Positions 17,491 through 25,029 are shown, counted from the stretch's first letter. The stretch is DNA of 37,635 nucleotides from Prevotella sp. (GCA_017961115.1 JAGCXX010000118.1:1-37635), one strand, 5' to 3'. The notes: generated from the sequence alone by a model not told the origin. Made by a program: numbers and translations.

Positions 17491-17514
17491 AAAAAAGAAG
17501 GGGGCGCGCCCCCC
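17491..17514 (-). terminator. Intrinsic terminator of the lipoprotein operon
   Basis: The perfect palindrome GGGGGCGCGCCCCC (17500-17513) is followed on the minus strand by TTC and nine T. It lies about 90 bases after the stop of the 198-residue lipoprotein gene and abuts the -7 box of the next gene. Confidence 0.65.
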
Positions 17515-17602
17515 TCTTGTTGCAAATTGTTTTTATCATGTATCACTGGCTTACATCTTGCCATCATATCCATCATCCACGCAGATATGGCATATCATGT
17601 CG

Positions 17603-18199
17603 CTAATCGCTGCGAGCCAAGCGATATGTGTCTGTCTCAAGTCCGTCGGTGGCATCCTTCAAGACCAAGGTGAGCGAGTCGCCGGAAAAACGACACTCTT
17701 CAGACGACATCGAACGTTTGTCGCTATAGAGGACATGCAGTTTGTGGTCGGAACCCAGTTCCCACGAGAAGGGCATCCGATACACTTGCTTCCCGTCTTG
17801 GTAGTTGAGTTCAAGCCCTGCTCCACCATGAGCACCTTCCTTTTCCAACTGGAAGGTGATGTCCGCCGTTCCTGTATGCTCCTCCTTCACACCACGCCAG
17901 TCGAAATAAACAGTTTCCAAACTGCCTTTCCATTGTCCGCTCAGCCGTTTGGCAAACTGGCTCAGGAGGATGGAGTCGGCATCATGGTCCTCTGTAGAAG
18001 TTGAGTCATTGGGATGGCTGGGATTTCCTGTGCTGTCGGGATTCTCCGGCGGAGTAGGCAATGTGTCGGGAACAGTGGTCGGCACAGAGTCCTTGGTGTC
18101 AGGTTTCTTTTGGTTGGGATAAGAGAGATTCTCGCGCTCACAGCCGATGGCTATAAGTGCGAGAATCAAAGATATTACTATATATGCGGTTTTCCTCAT
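17603..18199 (-). CDS. Putative lipoprotein, unknown function
   Basis: This 198-residue protein has a lipoprotein signal peptide ending in LIAIGC, with Cys20 as the lipidation site. A low-complexity Pro/Asp/Ser/Thr linker follows (about 30-70) and then a compact beta-rich domain beginning RLSGQWKGSLETVYFDW. The 'GxWxG' opening and the run of short strands recall lipocalin-like domains, but the match is too weak to name a family. The residues after Cys20 are ERENLSY, so the acidic surface-export signal is not clear. It is the second gene of a two-gene operon, only six bases after the Tyr-rich lipoprotein, whose mature domain also opens with a G-x-W-x-G motif. The two may be distant paralogs. 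Confidence 0.7.
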   Translation of the reverse strand: MRKTAYIVISLILALIAIGCERENLSYPNQKKPDTKDSVPTTVPDTLPTPPENPDSTGNPSHPNDSTSTEDHDADSILLSQFAKRLSGQWKGSLETVYFDWRGVKEEHTGTADITFQLEKEGAHGGAGLELNYQDGKQVYRMPFSWELGSDHKLHVLYSDKRSMSSEECRFSGDSLTLVLKDATDGLETDTYRLARSD

Positions 18200-18205
18200 A
18201 CAGTC

Positions 18206-18814
18206 CTATTCCCTTGCCCTGAAGATGCGCCTGGGTTTGTCAGAAGCCTTGGAAGCCTCAGGATTTTTGGCTTTGGCTTTCTCCATGCCCATCTTGTTCT
18301 CATTGGAATAGTAATAGTAGTCGTAATAGTAATGAGAGTCATATCCCCAATAGTAATTGTTCCAGTTGGGTGAGTCAACATGCCTCAGGCGGAACTGCTG
18401 CCAACCGCCGTCTCCCAATTCGATGGAGCCAGTGAAGTAGTAATCATCAAGCGAATAGTCGCGTATCCTCACATAGGTACCGTCCTCTATGAAATGTATC
18501 CGGATAACACCATAATCGACCGTCCACTGGATATGGTTGGCAATATAGTTGCGGCCCCATCCATAGCCATTATAGTAGTCAATCCAATAACCGTCACCTG
18601 AAGCATACCTATAGGGGTCGCGCAGGAAGCAGATTTCCGAGTAGTTGGCATCATAATACTGATCATAATAGTCGAAATAATATGACGTATACATGTCGCC
18701 TTCCCATGTTCCCTCAAGGGTTCTTGCGATATAATCATCATCATCACAGCTTGTGAATGAGAATGCCAGCATGGCCATAAGGGCCATCATGATGGTTTTG
18801 ATGTTCGTTTTCAT
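18206..18814 (-). CDS. Tyrosine-rich surface lipoprotein, unknown function
   Basis: The protein has 202 residues with a lipoprotein signal (FSFTSC, Cys23) followed at once by four Asp, an export signal typical of surface lipoproteins in Bacteroidetes. The mature part starts RTLEGTWEGDM and is exceptionally rich in Tyr, with clusters such as YYFDYYDQYYDANY and HYYYDYYYYSNEN. The last 40 residues change to a basic, Lys/Ala/Arg-rich tail. No enzyme motif is seen. It is the first gene of the operon with the 198-residue lipoprotein and has its own strong promoter. A lipocalin-like or adhesive role is possible, but the function is unknown. Confidence 0.75.
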   Translation of the reverse strand: MKTNIKTIMMALMAMLAFSFTSCDDDDYIARTLEGTWEGDMYTSYYFDYYDQYYDANYSEICFLRDPYRYASGDGYWIDYYNGYGWGRNYIANHIQWTVDYGVIRIHFIEDGTYVRIRDYSLDDYYFTGSIELGDGGWQQFRLRHVDSPNWNNYYWGYDSHYYYDYYYYSNENKMGMEKAKAKNPEASKASDKPRRIFRARE

Positions 18815-18843
18815 GACTATAGAGTTTTAGTTGTTTACTGGTG

Positions 18844-18875
18844 CAAAGATAAGGCATTATTGCCATACCTGCAAA
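18844..18875 (-). promoter_or_regulatory. Bacteroidetes-type promoter of the lipoprotein operon
   Basis: On the minus strand TTTG (18872-18875) is followed after 20 bases by TATCTTTG (18844-18851). Both boxes fit the consensus; the leader to the ATG at 18814 would be short, about 23 bases. Confidence 0.75.
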
Positions 18876-19069
18876 TGAAAACCCGCAATTTGTCTAGGTT
18901 TTTCCCTATTTTGACATCGGGATTCCCCCATGACTTGCCTTCTTCATCCTCAAGGTATGGCAAGAAACGAAATGTTTTATGAGAGTCATAAAATACTAAA
19001 TAGACACCTTTTAACGTTAAATATTATTTAAAATTCATATAAAATTTATCGTTATTCGACAAATTTGTT

Positions 19070-19077
19070 TATTTTTG
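19070..19077 (+). promoter_or_regulatory. -7 box of the DUF2975 operon
   Basis: TATTTTTG matches TAnnTTTG, 30 bases before the ATG at 19108, in a very AT-rich stretch. No good TTTG is found at the expected -33 position. The rest of 18876-19069 shows no gene or repeat. Confidence 0.45.
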
Positions 19078-19107
19078 CTCCCGTCAATCAATACCAAAAC
19101 AAAATTA

Positions 19108-19596
19108 ATGATGAACGAGAAAACAATTAGAAGACTGAAATGGCTGTGCTATTTGTCATTGTTTGTATGTGTGTGCTGGTTTCTATTCACTTGCTTCCAG
19201 AACTACAATTACCTATTCAATACAACGGGCCGTCATATCCACTGGGAGGCTAATAATAAGGTTTTATGCTATGCCGTTACCATACTCGTCTTATACTTCG
19301 TTCTTACCTATGGACTGATAGGTATCTTTATCACTTTTTTTATTCATGTGTTGAGGGGAATGAAAAGAGACGAACTGTTTCCAAAAGCCAACATAATGGT
19401 CATCAATATAGGTGCCGCTCTCATATTCCTGCAGACTGTGGCTGCCGACAATTTCGACCAGATTTTCATCTCCGAAGGCCCAGGGCAAATTGTCCTTACG
19501 TCGAATCCTTTTGTGATGTCATTGGTTGTGCTTGTTTTCGGAGCCATGTACAAGATAGCCTATGATGTGGCAGCAGAACACGATTTAACGGTATAG
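19108..19596 (+). CDS. DUF2975 membrane protein
   Basis: The protein has 162 residues from ATG 19108 (a second ATG follows directly); the longer frame from 19075 begins at a TTG inside the -7 box and is rejected. Four membrane segments are evident: about 10-30, 50-80, 95-115 and 130-150. The cytoplasmic loop GMKRDELFPKAN and the closing KIAYDVAAEHDLTV are typical of DUF2975. This family is regularly found next to a small YozG-type regulator, as here. Its biochemical role is unknown; it is probably the membrane partner that controls or is controlled by the regulator. An AGGAGG sequence and the next ATG follow within 15 bases. Confidence 0.85.
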   Translation: MMNEKTIRRLKWLCYLSLFVCVCWFLFTCFQNYNYLFNTTGRHIHWEANNKVLCYAVTILVLYFVLTYGLIGIFITFFIHVLRGMKRDELFPKANIMVINIGAALIFLQTVAADNFDQIFISEGPGQIVLTSNPFVMSLVVLVFGAMYKIAYDVAAEHDLTV

Positions 19597-19605
19597 AAGG
19601 AGGAG
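19597..19605 (+). promoter_or_regulatory. Strong Shine-Dalgarno sequence of the YozG-type regulator
   Basis: AAGGAGGAG ends seven bases before the ATG at 19612, with the AGGAGG core eight bases before it. Such strong sites are unusual in this window, where most genes have none, and it fixes the regulator start. Confidence 0.7.
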
Positions 19606-19611
19606 TGGCAT

Positions 19612-19818
19612 ATGATAATGGTCAACCTAGATGTGATGATGGCACGGCGTAAGATGTCGCTCAACGAACTCTCGGAGCGTGTGGGCATTACCATCACCAA
19701 TCTCTCTAAACTGAAGACAGGCAAGGCCAAAGCCATCCGATTCTGTACCCTCGATGCCATTTGCAAGGCATTGGATTGTTCGCCTGCCGATATTTTGGAA
19801 TATGTCAACGAACAATGA
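19612..19818 (+). CDS. YozG-type helix-turn-helix regulator (Cro/C1 family)
   Basis: This complete 68-residue protein is essentially a single Cro/C1 helix-turn-helix domain: VNLDVMMARRKMSLNELSER, then GITITNLSKLKTGKAKAI and LDAICKALDCSPADILEY. This form pairs with DUF2975 membrane proteins in many Gram-positive and Bacteroidetes genomes and probably represses or tunes its own operon. It has no sensor domain, so any signal must come from partner proteins. The strong ribosome site and the overlap of its TGA with the ATGATG of the next gene indicate tight translational coupling through the three-gene operon. Confidence 0.92.
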   Translation: MIMVNLDVMMARRKMSLNELSERVGITITNLSKLKTGKAKAIRFCTLDAICKALDCSPADILEYVNEQ

Positions 19819-20648
19819 TGAATAAACACATTTTTTACCCAGCAATCTTATTTGCCGTTCTCTTGTTTTCGTCATCTGCTTTGGCACAGACAACCGTCAA
19901 AGGGCATGTGGTGAATGAGCGTGGTGAGACGGTGGAATATGTCAGCATCGGCATCGAAGACGACAGTGTCGGCGTCATCTCTGATGCTCAAGGTCGTTTC
20001 TTGCTTGTCATCCCTGCGGGCAGAAACGAAAATCTGTCCTTTTCCCACGTTTCCTATCAGACTGCGAATGTTCCATATCAAACTTATGGTCATGCATCGG
20101 AACTTACGGTGACGCTGAAAGACAAGGTGGTGGAACTTGACGAGGTGGAAATAAGCAAGAAGAGCAAACCACACACGCTTTCGGGCAAGTCTTGGGTCAG
20201 ATTTGGAGTTGTTGCTTATATTGGCAGCATAAGCGAGTATTCAGAATGGGGGCCTATTTTCTCAAACAAGAAAGACTATGTGCTCAGCGACATCCTGTTT
20301 ACAGTGAACGAATGCAGATACGAGCAGTGTACACTGAGTTTCAATGTTTACGAGATACATGGCCAAGAGTTTGTCAACGTCCTCAACAAGCCCATCTATC
20401 AGGTTGTCAGTTCCGCAGACAATGGCAAGATGTTAGGCGTGACACCGGAGGAAAGCATCATTTTGAAAGGGAAACAGGAATACTGTATCTGCCTCAGTGT
20501 TGTTGACACCAAGGGCGAGGGTGCCATCTATTTTCCCGCCAATTTCAAGAGCAGTTATGCCCGTAATTCGGTCAAGGGCAAGCGTCGCAAAATGCCTGCA
20601 TGTCCCGCCATCCTTGTGAAAGGCTATGAAATGGCTAATTTAGAATAA
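19815..20648 (+). CDS. Exported protein with carboxypeptidase-regulatory-like domain
   Basis: The protein has 277 residues from ATG 19815 (or 276 from 19818); the start overlaps the TGA of the regulator as ATGATGA. A signal peptide ends in SSALAQ. Residues about 22-105 form a carboxypeptidase D regulatory-like beta-sandwich (TTVKGHVVNERGETVEYVSI, then SDAQGRFLLVIPAG), the fold found at the front of TonB-dependent transporters. The remaining 170 residues contain FSNKKDYVLSDILFTVNE and show no recognised enzyme motif; they resemble the uncharacterised C-terminal domain of other small Bacteroidetes proteins of this build. No barrel or plug domain follows, so this is not a truncated transporter. 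Linkage to DUF2975 and the regulator suggests an envelope-sensing or remodelling function, by inference only. Confidence 0.75.
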   Translation: MMNKHIFYPAILFAVLLFSSSALAQTTVKGHVVNERGETVEYVSIGIEDDSVGVISDAQGRFLLVIPAGRNENLSFSHVSYQTANVPYQTYGHASELTVTLKDKVVELDEVEISKKSKPHTLSGKSWVRFGVVAYIGSISEYSEWGPIFSNKKDYVLSDILFTVNECRYEQCTLSFNVYEIHGQEFVNVLNKPIYQVVSSADNGKMLGVTPEESIILKGKQEYCICLSVVDTKGEGAIYFPANFKSSYARNSVKGKRRKMPACPAILVKGYEMANLE

Positions 20649-20703
20649 CTATTGTTAGCGACAATCAGAAATAATACTGTAGCGTCATCTTGTCTATGCC
20701 TTA

Positions 20704-22572
20704 CTAACGCCCAAGGATGATGTCTACGATGACCATCGCATCGGTCACATTGATGACCCCATCACGCAGGATGTCGGCATGGTAGGAGCAAAACTTTCTG
20801 TTTTCCTTATTAAGGATTTCATCAACCACCAGCATCACATCCGTCACATTGACATTGCCATCGTGGTCGATATCTCCTGGACGAAAACGTTTTTCATGGT
20901 GCATGAGGAAATCGTTGTAGAACTTCGCCTTGACAACGCCGTCCTCCTCACTGATGTCCTCAAGGGCGATATTGGATTTCTCTCCTACATAGGCTGCGAA
21001 ATTCGTGATGCTGAGTGTGTCGTTAAGCGCCGTGGCCTGTGTTGTCCCAGGGAACGGGTCGCCGGCGATATTGTTGAAGAAATCAGCAGAGGTTATCGTT
21101 GCCCCATTGATGGTTTTTCCTATATTGTATTGTGCAAACAGCAATCCGTCGGCTGGGACTACGGTCATACGCGGTTGTCCCTTGACATTGTTTACAGAAT
21201 TGTGTGACAAAGAAAACTCAAGTGAATCATAGTCCACATGGTATACCACGAGGCCATGTCCTTTCTGGTATGTATTGCATCCAATGTTCTGTATGTTCTC
21301 TATAACGTAGTACTCATGGCCTGTCTTGTCGTTGGGATTGGGAATCCGATAAGCCTCCCCACCCTTGTCCAATGGTATGATTTCCAATTCGGTGTCTTCT
21401 GTAAGAGACTTAATATCAATCCAACCGAACGCCTCCCTCTCCCAAGCATTCAGCGCAGCAGGGGCATAACCGTTGTTAATGTAGTTTCCGCTGTCCATCA
21501 GACTCCAATACTCCATTCCCTGGTTGTCGCCCTTCACGGATGCCGTGGTAGGATAGAAATCCGGCATACCCATGGTGTGGCAAAACTCATGGCAGAGCGT
21601 CCCAATCCCATTGATGCGCTTATAGGGAGGTGAGCTCCAACAACCGGGAAAACCATTGAGTTCAGCGCTCACGGCATAACGTGTCACCCGTTTCCCATCA
21701 TATCTTCCACCACTTGTCGTGCCCGACTTTGGCCATATACACTTAGTGGCATTACCCGCCATTGACTGGGAATATCCCGCATAGATGATGATGACCAAAT
21801 CGACTGCACCATCACCATTGGCATCATACTTAGAATAATCCAGACTGTCGTCCATCATCGTACATGCTTGCTGAAAGAGCAAATCCATACGCTCATCCTT
21901 GCCATCGCTTCGGGACCCTCCATAGACTTTTAGAGAGTCAGCAAGGGTGATCGGCCCATAGACATCAAACTTGGGTTCAAACTGTCCAAAACTCACTTTG
22001 GAGAAATAACGTGCCACGCTCGCAATATTCATTCTTTCACCATTGCCGTAGTCGGGAAGTGTTTTCATCAAGTTGAAATACTCATCAAAAGAACGTTTGG
22101 GATTTTCGATGGAAAATTTCTCATCTTTAAACTCCGCCAGTATCACAACTGCCGTCGGTGAACCAGAATGGGGAAACATAGTCGAAGTGGTGCTCACTGG
22201 TTCACGCTTGATTTTGCGACGCTCAGCATCTTGAAAACCGGCACTCACATATTCCTCGACATGCTGAGCCGCCACCAACCTCCGCTCTGCAGCACCACGT
22301 TGATCGGCCTGATGGGCAAGTTGGGCTGTCGCCACCAACTCTCCTTTATTGTCAATTTTTCCCACATACCATGAGCCTTGTTGCTCCACCACCAACACAC
22401 CATCAGTCGTCATGCAGTAATGGAAATCCTCATCTCCATACTGAATGATGGTCAGCCACGAGCCGTCCGCCTGTCTCACCTCAACGGGAAAAGGCCAGGC
22501 CTTCACGGCATGAGCGCCTACAGCAAAGAGCGATATGAGAAAAACAAGTGTTATTTTTCTTATCAAGTTCAT
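20704..22572 (-). CDS. M6-family metalloprotease with dockerin-like C-terminus
   Basis: The protein has 622 residues from the ATG at 22572, which opens a signal peptide (MNLIRKITLVFLISLFAVGAHA); the longer frame from 22707 crosses the promoter. After a pro-region of about 120 residues comes an M6 (immune inhibitor A-like) peptidase domain with the zinc motif HEFCH at 328-332, inside TLCHEFCHTMGMPDF; Asp in the MPDF segment is a likely third ligand. A beta-rich region follows. The last 60 residues contain two Ca-binding-like repeats (GDIDHDGNVNVTDVMLVVDEIL and ILRDGVINVTDAMVIVDIIL without the full Ca ligand set in the second), as in type I dockerins. Prevotella has no classical cellulosome, so the tail may be a surface anchor or a stability module. 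The product is probably a secreted protease. Confidence 0.9.
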   Translation of the reverse strand: MNLIRKITLVFLISLFAVGAHAVKAWPFPVEVRQADGSWLTIIQYGDEDFHYCMTTDGVLVVEQQGSWYVGKIDNKGELVATAQLAHQADQRGAAERRLVAAQHVEEYVSAGFQDAERRKIKREPVSTTSTMFPHSGSPTAVVILAEFKDEKFSIENPKRSFDEYFNLMKTLPDYGNGERMNIASVARYFSKVSFGQFEPKFDVYGPITLADSLKVYGGSRSDGKDERMDLLFQQACTMMDDSLDYSKYDANGDGAVDLVIIIYAGYSQSMAGNATKCIWPKSGTTSGGRYDGKRVTRYAVSAELNGFPGCWSSPPYKRINGIGTLCHEFCHTMGMPDFYPTTASVKGDNQGMEYWSLMDSGNYINNGYAPAALNAWEREAFGWIDIKSLTEDTELEIIPLDKGGEAYRIPNPNDKTGHEYYVIENIQNIGCNTYQKGHGLVVYHVDYDSLEFSLSHNSVNNVKGQPRMTVVPADGLLFAQYNIGKTINGATITSADFFNNIAGDPFPGTTQATALNDTLSITNFAAYVGEKSNIALEDISEEDGVVKAKFYNDFLMHHEKRFRPGDIDHDGNVNVTDVMLVVDEILNKENRKFCSYHADILRDGVINVTDAMVIVDIILGR

Positions 22573-22626
22573 TTTTTCCAAGCGTTTGTTTTTCGAATGC
22601 AGGTCTTTATCTTTTTTATTTTTATG

Positions 22627-22634
22627 CAAAGGTA
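22627..22634 (-). promoter_or_regulatory. -7 box of the M6 protease gene
   Basis: The minus strand reads TACCTTTG, matching TAnnTTTG, 54 bases before the ATG. No clear -33 TTTG was found. Confidence 0.5.
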
Positions 22635-22653
22635 ACAATTTTATTTGAGAAAA

Positions 22654-22685
22654 TTTGTCTTCCTCCTTTTTTTTGCGTAACTTTG
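22654..22685 (+). promoter_or_regulatory. Bacteroidetes-type promoter of glutathione peroxidase
   Basis: TTTG (22654-22657), 20 bases, then TAACTTTG (22678-22685): a full match to the consensus. The leader to the ATG at 22735 is about 43 bases. Confidence 0.75.
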
Positions 22686-22734
22686 GCTGCGCCGAATTTG
22701 TTGGCAACCATTTATTATCAATATATCAAACACA

Positions 22735-23286
22735 ATGAGAACAATTTACGATTTCACCGTCAAGGACAGAAAGGGAGGCAATGTATCGCTGAAAGAATAT
22801 GCCAATGAGGTCATCCTCATCGTCAACACTGCCACCAAATGTGGTTTCACCCCTCAGTATGAGGAACTGGAGCAACTTTACGAACGCCATCACTCACAAG
22901 GATTCACCATTCTCGACTTCCCCTGCAACCAATTTGGTCAACAAGCCCCTGGCACCGATGAGTCGATACACAACTTCTGCAAACTCACCTATGGCACAGA
23001 GTTCCCCCGCTTCAAGAAAGTGAAGGTAAACGGCGACAATGCAGACCCACTCTTCAAGTATCTGAAGGAACAGAAAGGCTTCGCCGGATTCAACATGGAG
23101 CACCCTATCGCCCACATCCTTGATGACATGCTCACCCAGGCAGACCCCAACTACAAAGACTCTCCCGACATCAAGTGGAACTTCACCAAGTTCCTGATTA
23201 ACAAGAGCGGCATGGTGGTGGCCCGTTTTGAACCCACCGAGTCAATCGAGGTCATTGAGAAACAAATCATCGACTTGCTGAAATAA
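22735..23286 (+). CDS. Glutathione peroxidase family protein
   Basis: This complete 183-residue cytosolic protein has no signal peptide. The family motifs are NTATKCGFTPQYEEL with the peroxidatic Cys36, LDFPCNQFGQQ with Cys64 and the catalytic Gln66, and WNFTKFL with the catalytic Trp. It is a Cys-type enzyme, with no selenocysteine codon. Bacterial relatives mostly use thioredoxin as reductant, and the thioredoxin reductase gene follows 58 bases downstream, which fits a peroxide-detoxifying pair. It would reduce hydrogen peroxide and organic hydroperoxides. The family usually has about 160-180 residues, so it is full length. Confidence 0.93.
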   Translation: MRTIYDFTVKDRKGGNVSLKEYANEVILIVNTATKCGFTPQYEELEQLYERHHSQGFTILDFPCNQFGQQAPGTDESIHNFCKLTYGTEFPRFKKVKVNGDNADPLFKYLKEQKGFAGFNMEHPIAHILDDMLTQADPNYKDSPDIKWNFTKFLINKSGMVVARFEPTESIEVIEKQIIDLLK

Positions 23287-23295
23287 CTTTTTGAA

Positions 23296-23319
23296 AGGAG
23301 TTTAGGAGTTTAGGAGTTA
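23296..23319 (+). repeat. Triple tandem of an 8-base GGAGTT unit
   Basis: AGGAGTTT, AGGAGTTT and AGGAGTTA follow one another without a gap between the peroxidase and trxB genes. The sequence right after it, to 23330, resembles the 5' part of the 37-base element. Confidence 0.65.
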
Positions 23320-23344
23320 ACTTCTTCAACTACTGTATTATAAT

Positions 23345-24280
23345 ATGGAGAGAGAACATGTAAAATGCCTGATTATCGGCAGCGGACCGGCGGGCTACAC
23401 AGCCGCTATTTATGCTTCCCGCGCCAACCTTCAGCCAGTGGAGTACTGCGGTCTGCTTATCGGCGGTCAACTCACTCAGACCACTGTGGTAGAAAATTTC
23501 CCAGGCTATCCTGATGGAGTGGACGGCAACCAGATGATGCTTGACCTGAGAACACAGGCAGAGCGCTTGGGAGCCGACATCCGCGATGGTGAGATTGTGA
23601 AGGCCGACCTTAGTGCTCAGCCATATGTTTTTACCACCGACAATGGACATGAGATAGAGGCTGATACCGTAATTATCGCCACGGGTGCATCTGCCAAATA
23701 CTTGGGTCTTGACGATGAGAAGAAGTATAGTGGACAAGGGGTGTCGGCCTGTGCCACCTGCGACGGTTTCTTCTACCGCAAGCGCACCGTCGCTGTTGTA
23801 GGAGGTGGAGATACCGCCTGTGAGGAGGCTCTCTATCTGGCTGGTCTCGCCAAGAAAGTCTATATGATTGTACGCAAGCCTTATCTCCGTGCCTCCGACG
23901 TGATGCAGCGCCGCGTGATGGAGAACGAGAAGATAGAGGTGCTCTTTGAGCACAATACGGTGGGGCTGTATGGTGAGAACGGTGTAGAGGGAGTTCATCT
24001 CGTTCGCCGCAAGGGTGAGCCTGATGAGGAATACTACGACCTGCCCATCGACGGATTCTTCCTCGCCATCGGCCATAAGCCCAACTCCGCCCTCTTCCGT
24101 CCCTGGCTTGCCACCGACGAGACAGGTTATCTCCTCACTATCGATGGAACACCGCGAACAGCCCTTCCTGGGGTATTTGCCGCTGGCGACGTGGCAGACC
24201 CACACTATCGCCAAGCCATTACGGCAGCAGCGAGTGGTTGCAAGGCAGCCATTGAAGCAGATAGGTATCTGAGGATGTGA
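23345..24280 (+). CDS. trxB: Thioredoxin-disulfide reductase
   Basis: This 311-residue flavoprotein has the full TrxB set. The N-terminal FAD motif is IIGSGPAGYTAAIYASRANL, the redox Cys pair is Cys136/Cys139 in ACATCDGFFY, the NADPH motif is VAVVGGGDTACEEALYL, and the closing FAD motif is GVFAAGDVADPHYRQAITAA. It passes electrons from NADPH through FAD to thioredoxin in the cytosol. Length and order are normal for the family. It sits just downstream of the glutathione peroxidase and probably shares its transcript, though a GGAGTT repeat lies between them. No thioredoxin gene is in the window. Confidence 0.96.
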   Translation: MEREHVKCLIIGSGPAGYTAAIYASRANLQPVEYCGLLIGGQLTQTTVVENFPGYPDGVDGNQMMLDLRTQAERLGADIRDGEIVKADLSAQPYVFTTDNGHEIEADTVIIATGASAKYLGLDDEKKYSGQGVSACATCDGFFYRKRTVAVVGGGDTACEEALYLAGLAKKVYMIVRKPYLRASDVMQRRVMENEKIEVLFEHNTVGLYGENGVEGVHLVRRKGEPDEEYYDLPIDGFFLAIGHKPNSALFRPWLATDETGYLLTIDGTPRTALPGVFAAGDVADPHYRQAITAAASGCKAAIEADRYLRM

Positions 24281-24304
24281 TTGAAATTTGAGATTTAAGG
24301 TGAA

Positions 24305-24964
24305 ATGAGAACTTTCTTTATTTTACTAATGATACAACTGCTCCCTATGGGAGTTTATGCCCAACAACTGAAGGAGACCGGGGCTTCTCCCGATGACCTT
24401 GTGCCTGAAGGATTCTGGAGCACAATGGCACAGGGTGACCTCAACAAAGACGGCATCGCTGACTTAGCAATAATTGCTATTTCCAATGACAAGGAGAATC
24501 TGAAAGTCAGGGAGGACGGATATGTATACAACTTCAACCAGCCCATACTCGCCATCTACATGGGACAGCGAGAAGGAGGCTACAAGATGTGGAAACAATA
24601 TAAAGATATCCTGTCCAAAAGAAATGAAACAACCTCAATCGACCACAGTCTGAACATCACCGACCGAGGAGTCCTGCAAATCAATATCTCTGAGTTTCAT
24701 ACTGCCGGGGGATGGAGTGAGCCTTCTGCCACATACGTATTGCGTTTGCAAAATGGCGACTTCTTCCTCATTGGCAAGGACACCGACTCGTTTGCCCGCA
24801 ACACTGGCGAGGGCGAAAAGGTCAGTTGCAACTACCTCACCCGCAAATGCCAGACCATTACCTACAACGCTATGGACGACAGTGTCAAGCCCATCGAGAA
24901 ATGGAGCAAACTCCCCAACAAGAAATTGGAGGTTTTAGGCTCTTTCACGTTGGAAGCATATTGA
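24305..24964 (+). CDS. Small exported protein, unknown function
   Basis: The protein has 219 residues with a signal peptide ending in GVYAQQ. The mature part contains MAQGDLNKDGIADLAII, a Ca-binding DxDxDG-like loop of the FG-GAP/integrin-repeat type, but only one copy is clear. LNITDRGVLQINISEFHTAGGWSEPSATYVLRL is beta-rich and occurs in other Bacteroidetes proteins of unknown role (shown here in parts: ITDRGVLQINIS, then AGGWSEPSATYVLRL). No active site is recognised. It starts 24 bases after trxB on the same strand and may be co-transcribed. It is followed by a GGAGTTT repeat and converges on the symporter gene. Confidence 0.65.
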   Translation: MRTFFILLMIQLLPMGVYAQQLKETGASPDDLVPEGFWSTMAQGDLNKDGIADLAIIAISNDKENLKVREDGYVYNFNQPILAIYMGQREGGYKMWKQYKDILSKRNETTSIDHSLNITDRGVLQINISEFHTAGGWSEPSATYVLRLQNGDFFLIGKDTDSFARNTGEGEKVSCNYLTRKCQTITYNAMDDSVKPIEKWSKLPNKKLEVLGSFTLEAY

Positions 24965-24968
24965 TTTT

Positions 24969-24997
24969 GGGGAGTTTTGGAGTTTAGACATTACTCC
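24969..24997 (+). repeat. GGAGTTT-type intergenic repeat with short dyad
   Basis: GGGGAGTTTTGGAGTTTAGA is a variant of the repeat at 11744. It runs into CATTACTCC, so GGAGT and ACTCC can pair in a small hairpin between the convergent genes. It is too weak to call a terminator. Confidence 0.45.
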
Positions 24998-25029
24998 TAT
25001 TGGAATGGCGGAGTTTCTCCTGCAAACAT

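Noticed and set aside
19815..20648. Truncated TonB-dependent transporter
   Set aside because: The carboxypeptidase-regulatory-like domain is followed by about 170 residues with no plug or barrel features and the gene is intact, so it is a protein of its own.
20649..20703. Short dyad ATTGT-ACAAT as a terminator between convergent genes
   Set aside because: The stem has only five mostly A/T pairs and no T run follows.
23330..24214. 294-codon open frame on the minus strand opposite trxB
   Set aside because: Shadow of the trxB gene; no domain or promoter.
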